A stretch of DNA of 64,000 nucleotides, taken from Corallococcus silvisoli (lineage in GTDB: Bacteria > Myxococcota > Myxococcia > Myxococcales > Myxococcaceae). The translations under genes were made by a program, and so were the position numbers. The stretch spans positions 124,001 through 188,000 of the forward strand of contig NZ_JAAAPJ010000017.1 in NCBI RefSeq assembly GCF_009909145.1, read 5' to 3'. The notes under the pieces are model-generated. The model worked only from the letters and a program-made list of their open reading frames with translations. It was not told the origin of the DNA and made no database searches. Below, piece after piece: positions 50,029-57,705 of this stretch. Position 1 is the first letter of the stretch. Each line of letters begins with the position of its first letter.

Positions 50029-50571
50029 ATGTTCTACCCCTCCCCAACGCGGGTCCTTCGCGCACTCGGAACCCACAGGGCGACCCCATCATTCAATGGG
50101 CATGTGCTGCTGGACGGCTCACTGTATCGACAGCTCGAAGCCCTCCATCGCGCCTCTCAAGGCGCCGAGGCTCTGCTGGAGCGAGCGAGCCGCACGCGCA
50201 TGTTCCTCCGCGAACTACTCACGCGACATGCCGCAACCTCGGTGAACTCACGACGCTTGCCTGCCTCCAGGACCGTATCGAGGGTCAGGCAACTCCTCCA
50301 CGACAGACTCTCGGAAAGCATCAGCCTCGCGGAGTTGGCTGCCGAGGTGGGAGTCTCCGAGACACAGGTCATCTGTTCGTTCAGCGCTGCCACCGGCCTC
50401 GCTCCGCATACGAATCTCATCGCCCTGTGATTGGAGCGAGCAAAGCACTTCATCCGCCTCCAGATGCCGCTGGTGGAGGAGGCAGCCCTCGCTGGCGTCT
50501 CGGCTCAAAGCCATCACACAAGGCACTTCAAGCGCATCAACGTCATCCCTGGCCGAGCACAGGTTCCGTGA
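50029..50571 (+). pseudogene. Truncated AraC-family regulator with in-frame stop
   Basis: A frame from ATG 50029 encodes the end of an AraC effector domain (LLDGSLYRQLEALHRASQGA) and the first HTH (ISLAELAAEVGVSETQVICS). It stops at TGA 50428-50430, but the same frame then continues with LERAKHFIRLQMPLVEEAAL and SHHTRHFKRINVIPG, the second HTH, to TGA at 50569. A CGA-to-TGA change would explain it. The cupin N-terminus is missing. The 127 bases before it show nothing clear. Confidence 0.7.
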
Positions 50572-50640
50572 AGCATCCAAGGGACCTTTGGCATTGCAGA
50601 AAGGGGCTGCTGGATTATCCAGGTCATTCTCGCCTGAAGT

Positions 50641-50759
50641 GGCGACCCGGTGCTCACCGACCTGCGCGACCGGGCACCCGGCTGACGGTGGCGGAGGACG
50701 TGGAGGGCCGGCTGTTCGTGCGCGACCGCGGCAACCCGTTGGTGGCGGAGCTGCAGAAG
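50641..50759 (+). pseudogene. Frameshifted fragment of a second caspase-family gene copy
   Basis: This stretch matches 46171-46290 of the caspase gene with 6 mismatches and one deleted base in 120 (about 94% identity). The deletion shifts the frame inside the segment encoding LTDLRDRGTRLTVAED. It is a remnant with no start or remaining domain. Confidence 0.8.
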
Positions 50760-50821
50760 CCCTTGTCGCCGGGCTTCGCGCGCAGGCGGCCGTGCAGACA
50801 TGCGCTGGACGCCGTCAGCCG

Positions 50822-51733
50822 TCAGTTCCCAGCGTTCCTCAGCCCTGGGGGCGGCGGCGCGTGCAACCGCAGGCGCTCCCCCGACAGCGGGTGTGTGAAG
50901 GCCAGCGTCTCCGCGTGGAGCAGGTAGCCGCCGTCTCCGGGCAGGCCGGGCGAGTGCTCACGCGGCAGCCCCCCCACGGCGAACAGCGGGTCTCCGGCGA
51001 GCGGGTGGCCGATGAACGCCAGGTGGATGCGGATCTGCTCGGGACGCCCCGTGTGGATGTGCACCTCGAAGAGCGTCTGGCTGGCACGCCGCTCCAGCAC
51101 CCGGGCGCTGCTGCTGGATGCCTTGCCCTGGGGGTTCGCCCCGTGAACCGCGCCCAGCTGGGGATGCGGCACCAACCCGATGGGCGCGCGGATGTCGTAG
51201 TGCTCCTGGGTCGCGACTCCCTCTGAAAGCGCGCGGTAGCGCTTCTCCACGTCGCCCTCGCGCCAGCCGTGGGAGAGGCGCGCGGCCGCCTCGTGCGTGC
51301 GGGAGAAGAGCACGAGCCCCGACGTCGCCCGCCCCAGGCGGTGCAGCGCCGACGCCTCCGGCCAGCGCCTCCTCACGAACGCGAGCAGCGTGTTCTTGAG
51401 GAAGCCGCCCGAGGGGATCGTCGGCAACCCACTCGGCTTGATGACCGCGAGCAGGGCCTCGTCCTCGTGCACCAGCTCGAAGCTGTCCGGCGTCTCCGCC
51501 TCCTGCCACGGGGGGCGGTGCCAGCACAGCTCCTGGCGGGCGCGGAGCAGCTCAGCGCCGGTCGCCGTGACACCGTCCAGTTGCACCTCACCGCGCAGGA
51601 AGCGGGCGCGCCACTCCGCTTCGGTGGAGTGCCGGTACGTGTCCGTGAGGTAGGCAAGCACACTGCGCCCGGCGGCGGCCCCAATCCGCTCGCGGTACAC
51701 ATAGCCGTCATTCAGGCCGGTCTTGGGCGTCAC
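50822..51733 (-). CDS. RluA-family pseudouridine synthase-like protein with altered motif II
   Basis: A 303-residue protein: an N-terminal RNA-binding-like part, then an RluA catalytic fold with KPSGLPTIPSGG (motif I region), HRLGRATSG (131-139) where the standard motif is HRLDxxTSG, and GRPEQIRIHLAFIGHPLAGD (motif III). The catalytic Asp is replaced by Gly134, so classical activity is doubtful, although a subfamily with HRLGR could use another residue. The start is GTG at 51733. It may modify RNA or be a non-catalytic RNA-binding protein. Confidence 0.82.
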   Translation of the reverse strand: MTPKTGLNDGYVYRERIGAAAGRSVLAYLTDTYRHSTEAEWRARFLRGEVQLDGVTATGAELLRARQELCWHRPPWQEAETPDSFELVHEDEALLAVIKPSGLPTIPSGGFLKNTLLAFVRRRWPEASALHRLGRATSGLVLFSRTHEAAARLSHGWREGDVEKRYRALSEGVATQEHYDIRAPIGLVPHPQLGAVHGANPQGKASSSSARVLERRASQTLFEVHIHTGRPEQIRIHLAFIGHPLAGDPLFAVGGLPREHSPGLPGDGGYLLHAETLAFTHPLSGERLRLHAPPPPGLRNAGN

Positions 51734-51897
51734 CCGCGCACCCTATCAGGCCCCCCAGGGCGCATCCCCCCTATCGCCTTCCCGCCGGACCGGCGACCCC
51801 AGCGCTCCTCACGGAAGAGGACCCCGGACCTCCGCGAACGCGGAAATCCAGGGCCTCCGTCCATGGGGCCGTTGCCCGCCCCTGAATGCGGCGCCCG

Positions 51898-53205
51898 TCA
51901 GGCCAGGGGCTGGGTGACGACGCCGTTCTTCAGCTCCTTGCGCACCGCCTCGCTGACGCGCTCACGGACGACGTCGGCCATGCGCTCCCGAAGGTCCTCG
52001 CCCACGCGCTCGCGGACCGCGGCCACGATGCTCTCGGTGTCGACCTGGACGGGGCCGTGAGAATGGAAGCCCCCCATGTGCGGCTCACCGAACCCGCCGC
52101 GCATCGTGGGCCCCATCGGGCCCATCGGGCCCATCTGCCCCATCGGACCCATGGAGCCCATGGACTCGCGGATGGCGTCCCCCAGCCGATCCCTCAGCAC
52201 GTCCTGGAGGTGCTCACGGAGGTTGCTGGCCAGCCGCTCGTGGAGGGTCTCGACGAGACGCGCCCGGAGCACATCGGCGATGCGCTCGGGGTCCATCGGC
52301 GCGAAGCCCTGCGGCTGGAAGCCCATGTGGCGCTCGCCCATCCGGGTGCGCAGCTCGTCGCCCAGGCGCTCGCGCAGCACGTCGCGCACGCGCTCACGCA
52401 GGCCGTTCTGGACACGCTCGCGGATGCTGTCCGCGACGCGCTCGCGGAGGGTTTCCGCGATGCGCTCCGGGTCGATCTGCCCGAAGCCCTGCATCCTGCG
52501 CTCGAACAGCGCGGAGCGGAGGGCGTCCCCCATGCGCTCCTTCAGCGCGTCGCGGACGCGCTCGCGCACGATGGCGTGGATCCGCTCGGACACGCTGTCG
52601 GCGAGCTGGACGCGGATGGCCTCGGCGATGCGCTCGGGGTCCATCGGCGCGAAGCCCTCCATGCCCATCCTCCTCTCCATCATCGCGGTGCGCAGCGCCT
52701 CGCCCAGCCGCTCACGCATGACGTCGCGGACGCGCTCGCGCACGACGGAGCCGATCTTGTCGCGCAGGGAGTCCTCCAGCCGGGTGCGCACGCGCTCCGC
52801 GATGCGGTGGGTGTCGAACTGCCCGTGGCCCTGCTGGATGCTCATCCAGTTCTCGGACAGGGCCCCCCGCAGCGCCTCTCCCATCCGCTCCCGGAGCACC
52901 TCGCGAGCGCGCTCATGCACGCCGCTCTGGACGCGGTCACGGATGATGTCGGTGAGGCGGTGATGGACGGCCTCCGCGAGCAGGTCCGCGTCGAACGGCT
53001 GCCCCCCACCGCTCCCCGGATGCATGTTCATCATCCGCTCACTCAACGCGCTGCGGACCGCGTCGCCGACGCGGTCGCGAAGCTCCATGCCGATCCGCTC
53101 CTCCAGTCCGGACACGACGCGCTCGTGCACGGTGTCGACGATGCGGGCCTTGAGGGCTTCGCCAAACAGCTGCTGCCCCTGCGCGGAGAACTGTTCCTGG
53201 CTCAT
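51898..53205 (-). CDS. Novel tandem helical-repeat protein (seven ERVRDVLRERLGEALR-type units)
   Basis: A 435-residue protein built almost wholly from seven repeats of 50-68 residues starting at about 1, 69, 128, 186, 242, 302 and 386. Each opens with FD/MDPERIAE in units 3-6, then about 35 residues of highly charged amphipathic helix with hydrophobics spaced 4-4-3 (hendecad-like; RERVRDVLRERLGEAL), then a short Arg/Met/Gly linker (ERRMGFG). Unit 6 ends in a Met-Gly-Pro run (348-368). No signal peptide or TM, and no known domain. Coiled-coil scaffold, membrane-binding helix or lipid-droplet/vesicle protein are possible. The ATG at 53205 is the start. Confidence 0.85.
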   Translation of the reverse strand: MSQEQFSAQGQQLFGEALKARIVDTVHERVVSGLEERIGMELRDRVGDAVRSALSERMMNMHPGSGGGQPFDADLLAEAVHHRLTDIIRDRVQSGVHERAREVLRERMGEALRGALSENWMSIQQGHGQFDTHRIAERVRTRLEDSLRDKIGSVVRERVRDVMRERLGEALRTAMMERRMGMEGFAPMDPERIAEAIRVQLADSVSERIHAIVRERVRDALKERMGDALRSALFERRMQGFGQIDPERIAETLRERVADSIRERVQNGLRERVRDVLRERLGDELRTRMGERHMGFQPQGFAPMDPERIADVLRARLVETLHERLASNLREHLQDVLRDRLGDAIRESMGSMGPMGQMGPMGPMGPTMRGGFGEPHMGGFHSHGPVQVDTESIVAAVRERVGEDLRERMADVVRERVSEAVRKELKNGVVTQPLA

Positions 53206-53582
53206 TGAGTGACCTCTCGAGTGCTACGGGTGGAACGGCAGGTGCGGAGAGTCCCTGCCGCACGAGGCGGATGGATGGAGACGCAGGCCCTTCTCAGGTA
53301 CGGGGCCCCGGTCCAGCGCGGGTGTTGACGCATGCCGCCCAGCGTGCGCTCACAGGGCTGGGCAGGCGCGAGCGCGAGCCACCGAACAGAGTCCCCGACC
53401 GGCAGGAGCCCCGGCCCTCCGGGACGTCTCATCTCCCCAGGGGTTCACAGCGGACCCAACCTCCCGGGACCCGTGAAACACATGCATCCCCTTGGGGAAT
53501 TGACTCAAACAAACGCCCATGGGTTCATCCTCGGCTGGCCCGCAAGCCTTCCCTCCCCCCAAGCGCGTTCGTCGGTGCGACC
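53206..53582. other. 377-base intergenic region
   Basis: It separates the repeat-protein gene (minus) from the next gene (plus), so it carries two promoters. Seen: overlapping alternative stems GGCAGG/CCTGCC (53237-53259) and GTGCGG/CCGCAC (53242-53263) that cannot form together, and TTGACT at about 53500 with no matching -10. No gene recognised. Confidence 0.4.
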
Positions 53583-54653
53583 ATGTTCAAGTACTTCCTG
53601 TTGCTCGTCATGGCCTGGCTCTCGGGCATCCCCGGCGCCGGCGGCCTCTTTCTGCTGGGGCTCTACTTCCTCGCCTTTGTCTACACGACGCGATACCGGG
53701 GCCACTACGGAAGACTGTCAAGCTCGGAGAAGAACAGCCTCATCCTCAAGTCAGACGTCGACAAATTCGACATGCGGTCCCAATGGGATGTCTTCCCGTG
53801 GCCCAGAACCGCCAAGCACGTCATTCGCAAGTGGACGTGGGACCGGATCGCACTGGATACCCAGCTCAAGAAATCCGTCGAGACAACGTCCACGGCGCTC
53901 ACGAAGGCATACACCGTCCTCGAAGACTACATCGACAAGCACCCGACGTCGAAGATCCACCCATACAGCGGGACGCTGGCGGTGTTCGACTCCTCCAAGC
54001 GGACGCACACTCCCGACCAGGCCTTCGCGCTCGTGAAGAAGAATGTCGGGCTGGAGATGGGCTGGACGGATCAGGCGATCTGCCTGCTGGGCGGATCCTT
54101 CATCATCTGCGCTGAGTCGTACAAGGACGACATCCGGAAGCATTTCAAGGAGAACAACAAAAAAGAGCAGCGCATGAAGTCCAAGACGAATGAGGAGCTG
54201 TCTCGCTTCACGTGGAAGGTCGGTCAGCTGGCCACGACCTTCTCGTTCCCGACCGGCGTGGGGGACTTCATCCACAGCGCCCTCATCCGGATCTCTCCGT
54301 GGGACAGGCACGCCGTCGTCAAATACGGGGAGAAGGACTACTACGCGCCAACGACCATGTTTGGGGCCTCCGCGACCATCATGAAGGTGCTCAAGTTCTG
54401 CGAGACCCTCGGGCTGGATCAGAACGAGCGGATGTTCGTCGGCTACAGCGTGGCCATGCACTGGCTCGACAAGTACTTGAACGACGCTTCGTGGATTCGC
54501 GGCGGAATCCTGACCCCGGATCGCCACTCCTTGCTCGAAGCGCTGCAAGGGATGTACGCATACATCGATGGCGACCCGACGGGGGCCGCCAAGGCGCTGG
54601 TCCAGATGTATGAAGAGGCGGACACCCTGCGGCTCAAGGACAAGGAGGAGTAG
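53583..54653 (+). CDS. Hypothetical membrane-anchored protein
   Basis: A 356-residue protein with two close N-terminal hydrophobic helices (MFKYFLLLVMAWLSGIPGAG, GLFLLGLYFLAFVY) and a large charged soluble domain. It has stretches such as TDQAICLLGGSFIICAESY and MFVGYSVAMHWLDKYL but no motif that I recognise. Base composition is lower in GC (with more AAG, GAC, ATC than neighbours), hinting at later acquisition. The ATG at 53583 lies before the first TM helix; upstream the frame is open but implausible and Arg/Pro-rich. Confidence 0.7.
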   Translation: MFKYFLLLVMAWLSGIPGAGGLFLLGLYFLAFVYTTRYRGHYGRLSSSEKNSLILKSDVDKFDMRSQWDVFPWPRTAKHVIRKWTWDRIALDTQLKKSVETTSTALTKAYTVLEDYIDKHPTSKIHPYSGTLAVFDSSKRTHTPDQAFALVKKNVGLEMGWTDQAICLLGGSFIICAESYKDDIRKHFKENNKKEQRMKSKTNEELSRFTWKVGQLATTFSFPTGVGDFIHSALIRISPWDRHAVVKYGEKDYYAPTTMFGASATIMKVLKFCETLGLDQNERMFVGYSVAMHWLDKYLNDASWIRGGILTPDRHSLLEALQGMYAYIDGDPTGAAKALVQMYEEADTLRLKDKEE

Positions 54654-54754
54654 AGCCCCTGCCGTCACGCCCGCGCGCGCAGGACTGGTTGCGGTGCGGG
54701 GAATCTGCCACGCTCGGGTCCACGTCTTCCTTTGGTGGAACGGACCCGACCACG

Positions 54755-55204
54755 ATGATTGCCGCTGACTACCGGAGCACCCTGCTGGCGGGAGGCGCGG
54801 GCACCCTGGCCATGTGGATCGCCGCCTTCGGGTGGCATCACCTGCTGCTCTCCGAGTTCTACGTCCAGAACCTCTTTCCAGGGAACGGCTTCTCCCAGGT
54901 GAGCGTGCCGCTGCTCTTCCTGGGGTATCTGCTGCTGGGGCTCTCCATGGCCTGGGTCGCGCCCCGCCCTGCTCCGGACCAACGCGTCGGGCTCGCCGGG
55001 CTGCGATTCGGGTTTGTGATGGGCATGGTCGCGGTGGCGCCCATGTCCGTGATGATCTTCGCCGTGCGGGAGGCGACGCCGGTGGGGATTGCCCTGGACC
55101 TCTCCTGGCACCTGCTGGTCGAGCAGCCCCTGGGAGGGTTCGTCATCACCTGGGTGCTCGTGAGGGCGCTTCCTCAGGCGCGCCCGGCCACGGCGCGGCG
55201 CTGA
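54755..55204 (+). CDS. Small four-TM membrane protein
   Basis: A 149-residue integral membrane protein with four hydrophobic segments (about 8-27, 45-65, 82-103, 118-140). The HH in FGWHHLLLSEF and general layout recall DUF1761, but similarity is weak. The ATG at 54755 starts just before the first helix. It converges on the desaturase gene with an 11-base gap. Confidence 0.65.
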   Translation: MIAADYRSTLLAGGAGTLAMWIAAFGWHHLLLSEFYVQNLFPGNGFSQVSVPLLFLGYLLLGLSMAWVAPRPAPDQRVGLAGLRFGFVMGMVAVAPMSVMIFAVREATPVGIALDLSWHLLVEQPLGGFVITWVLVRALPQARPATARR

Positions 55205-55215
55205 CACCCGCGCGG

Positions 55216-56394
55216 CTACCCCGCGCTGCCCATCACGCGGGGGGACTCCTCCGGGCGACCGCTGTCCGGCTCGCCCCGCATGAACTGCTCATAGCCAGCG
55301 TCGGGGTTGAACACGGAGCTCAGCAACCCCGCGCCCTTGAAGATTCCGTAGGGCAGGACATGCGCCCCGTCTGCGATCAGCTCGTCCTTCATGGACTCAT
55401 GCAGCGCGGGCAGCTCACTCCAGTGCACGCCGGGGCGCGCGGTGTGCTCGATGTGGAAGCCGGCGTTGAACATGGTCTTGTTGAAGAACGCGCACAGGAA
55501 GGTGTTGGAGTGGCTGAGCCGCCGCTCGTTCGTCCCCCCCGCGTGCTGGGCATACATGCCAGGCCCCATGACCCCGACGTTGCTCACCCACTGGTGGAAG
55601 AACCAGATGCCCAGGCCCAGCGTCACGTCAACGAAGAAAGGGAGGGACCAGCAGACCAGGAAGAACACCAGCTCCCGAATCGCCCTGCGTCGCACCGCGG
55701 GCTTCGCCCTGGAGAAGTCGACGTAGAAGTGACGCGCCCAGCGCCAGGGCCAGTAGAGCAGGATGTACCGATAGAGGTTCTCGTAGCGGCCGTCTTCCGC
55801 ACGCTTCGGCTGGACCCAATCGGCCTGCTCATGCAGGTGCTTGTGGTGCACGACCAGATGTTTGTAGCTCCAGAAGAAGGCCGGGAAGCCGCCCGGAATC
55901 GTCCACACGCGCCCCACCCAGCGGTTGAGCCAGCGGCTCTTGAAGATGCCGCGGTGGGTATGGCTGTGATAGTTGATGCCGGTATTCACGGCGCCAGCCA
56001 ATCCCAGCCAGAGGCCCGCCGCCAGACAGAACCCCACGCGGTCGGCCGGGGTCCAGGCTCCGCTCTCCGGGCCCAGGTAGATGGCGAAGGCGCTGGCGAG
56101 CCCGGCCCAGTACAGCAGCATGTAGACGACGACGTGGATGTCCTCCGGGTGGGCCAGCAGGCGGGTCCGCCGCAGCCGTCGCTCGGGCGGCAGCGGCCGG
56201 GCGGCACCGAAGTGCTGCTCCGCGTATCTCAGCACGTGGAACACCGCGAAGAAGCCCACGGCGGAGGGCCAGGGGCCCCAGAGGAGGACGCCCCACACGG
56301 CGCCCAGGGCCAGGAGCGGATAGAGACCGCGCAGCGCGACGTCAACGGCCAACCCGAGCAGCGTCCTCGCGCCGGCGAGTCTCGATCCATCCAT
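55216..56394 (-). CDS. Membrane fatty-acid desaturase
   Basis: A 392-residue membrane desaturase of the FADS-like superfamily. The three His boxes are HSHTH (143-147), HHKHLH (183-188, preceded by HLVV) and HIEHT (314-318). These bind the two iron atoms that, with O2, introduce a double bond into an acyl chain. Four to six TM helices. It lies 4 bases after the thioesterase, last in a four-gene operon. Its partner genes suggest a lipid acyl or alkyl substrate rather than a carotenoid. The ATG at 56394 is the start. Confidence 0.9.
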   Translation of the reverse strand: MDGSRLAGARTLLGLAVDVALRGLYPLLALGAVWGVLLWGPWPSAVGFFAVFHVLRYAEQHFGAARPLPPERRLRRTRLLAHPEDIHVVVYMLLYWAGLASAFAIYLGPESGAWTPADRVGFCLAAGLWLGLAGAVNTGINYHSHTHRGIFKSRWLNRWVGRVWTIPGGFPAFFWSYKHLVVHHKHLHEQADWVQPKRAEDGRYENLYRYILLYWPWRWARHFYVDFSRAKPAVRRRAIRELVFFLVCWSLPFFVDVTLGLGIWFFHQWVSNVGVMGPGMYAQHAGGTNERRLSHSNTFLCAFFNKTMFNAGFHIEHTARPGVHWSELPALHESMKDELIADGAHVLPYGIFKGAGLLSSVFNPDAGYEQFMRGEPDSGRPEESPRVMGSAG

Positions 56395-56398
56395 GACC

Positions 56399-56833
56399 CT
56401 AGCTCCTCGGCTTCCGGATGAGGCACGTGGAGTTCATCTGCGCGACGTGGTTCCCCTCCGCGTCCTCGATGCGGCACGAACAGAAGACGACCGACGAGCC
56501 CCGCTTGACGACCTTCGCCGTGGCGGTCAGCAGCGACTCCACCACCCCGTGGTAGTACTCAATCTGGAGGCCCAGGGTGGTGAAGCTCTCGCCCTCATTC
56601 AGGGTCGAGACCACCGCGCCGCCAATGGCGACATCCGCGAGGTCGCAGAGCACTCCGCCGTGGACCGTGCCCATGGCGTTGTGATGGCGTTTGCCCGCCG
56701 GGAGCGCGGCCTTGCCCTCCCCTTCGGTGTAGCCGATCAGACGAATGCCAATCAACTCGACGACCGGTGGCGGGGAGGCCTCCCCAGACAGCCATTGGTC
56801 AACGTAGTTCCGCACCGTCAATGCCCTCGTCAT
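56399..56833 (-). CDS. PaaI-type hotdog thioesterase
   Basis: A 144-residue hotdog-fold acyl-CoA thioesterase. The HHNAMGTVHGGVLCDLADVAIGGAV segment is the PaaI/4HBT motif, with N and G/HGG binding the CoA thioester and Asp as candidate catalytic residue; LGLQIEYYHGVVESLLTATA follows. Its start overlaps the CarF-like stop by ATGA, and 4 bases separate it from the desaturase. It may release a free fatty acid or proofread acyl-CoA in the pathway. Confidence 0.9.
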   Translation of the reverse strand: MTRALTVRNYVDQWLSGEASPPPVVELIGIRLIGYTEGEGKAALPAGKRHHNAMGTVHGGVLCDLADVAIGGAVVSTLNEGESFTTLGLQIEYYHGVVESLLTATAKVVKRGSSVVFCSCRIEDAEGNHVAQMNSTCLIRKPRS

Positions 56834-57705
56834 GGACTCTCCTTGCGCGTCGAAGTCACGCGCCCCACATCACTCTTGTCGCCCCTCGCCTCGGACCACA
56901 AGGCCCTGCGCCGGGGCGGCAACCAGGTCTCCAGCCACACGTCGTCGTTCGAGCGGGGGACCGCGCCGGTCCAACGCTGAATGACGCGCTCGAGGGTACG
57001 CCAGCCTCCCATGGCGTCCATGACGTGGTCGGCCCAGCCGTTGATGAGGCAATAGTGCGTGTCGTAGGCGCCGGAGTGGTGCTGCCAGTGATGTCGGGGA
57101 CTGAGCAGCAGGTGACAGCCCTGGAGCACGCGGGTGACACCGCGGACGGGCCGACGGTGGCCGCTCTTGTGGAACTCCAGCATGAACACGAAGCAGACCG
57201 CGAAGAGCACGCAGGCCCAGACCCCCGCGACCGCGGGCACCGACGCGGGCGCCCACAGGGTGACCGGGAGCAGGACCGGCGCCGTGAGCAGGAGCGCGAT
57301 GACGGAGAGCTGCCCCGTGTCGTTGTAGAAGGGGTAGCGAAACATCTCCTGAGGGGCGATGTGGTGCTCCCGGACAACGAGCACCATCCGGTGGAAGATC
57401 GGATGGTGCTCGTCGAACCAGGTGTCGAACGCCCAGTGGGCGATCCCTGAGAGCAGGTCGGCGACGAACAGGCCGACCACGGTGCCCAGCCCGAGCGCGA
57501 GCAGGGCGGCCGCGAGGCCCAGCTCGAACACCGCCCGCGCCAACCACCAGGACGCCCAGCCGAGCAGCCCGAGGAGCGCGGCGGCGCCGACGAAATGGAA
57601 CAGGATGTTGTCCCAGCCGAGCGGCGTGGCCCGAGGGTATCCCGAGCGCTGTTCGCTCAGGACCTCGATGTCCGGCTCACCTGCCGCCGACAGGGGGGCC
57701 TTCAT
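56830..57705 (-). CDS. CarF/TMEM189-type plasmanylethanolamine desaturase homologue
   Basis: A 291-residue membrane protein of the Kua/TMEM189/CarF family. Hallmarks: GIAHWAFDTWFDEHHPIFHR (H90), REHHIAPQEM (H114, H115), EFHKSGH (H179, H183), H198, PRHHWQHHSGAYDTHYCLING (H205, H206, H209, H210, H217). In Myxococcus xanthus CarF makes the vinyl-ether bond of plasmalogens and is needed for singlet-oxygen signalling to carotenoid genes. This copy could be CarF itself or a paralogue. The ATG at 57705 overlaps the upstream methyltransferase stop by ATGA; a second ATGA overlap links it to the thioesterase. Confidence 0.92.
   Translation of the reverse strand: MKAPLSAAGEPDIEVLSEQRSGYPRATPLGWDNILFHFVGAAALLGLLGWASWWLARAVFELGLAAALLALGLGTVVGLFVADLLSGIAHWAFDTWFDEHHPIFHRMVLVVREHHIAPQEMFRYPFYNDTGQLSVIALLLTAPVLLPVTLWAPASVPAVAGVWACVLFAVCFVFMLEFHKSGHRRPVRGVTRVLQGCHLLLSPRHHWQHHSGAYDTHYCLINGWADHVMDAMGGWRTLERVIQRWTGAVPRSNDDVWLETWLPPRRRALWSEARGDKSDVGRVTSTRKESP

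Noticed and set aside
50428..50430. TGA of the AraC remnant as a possible selenocysteine codon, given selA in the window
   Set aside because: AraC helix regions have no use for Sec, the aligned position is normally Arg (CGA), and no SECIS-like stem was seen directly after it.
51886..53208. 440-codon plus-strand ORF across the helical repeat gene
   Set aside because: It is the reverse of a repetitive coding sequence; the repeats themselves make both frames open.
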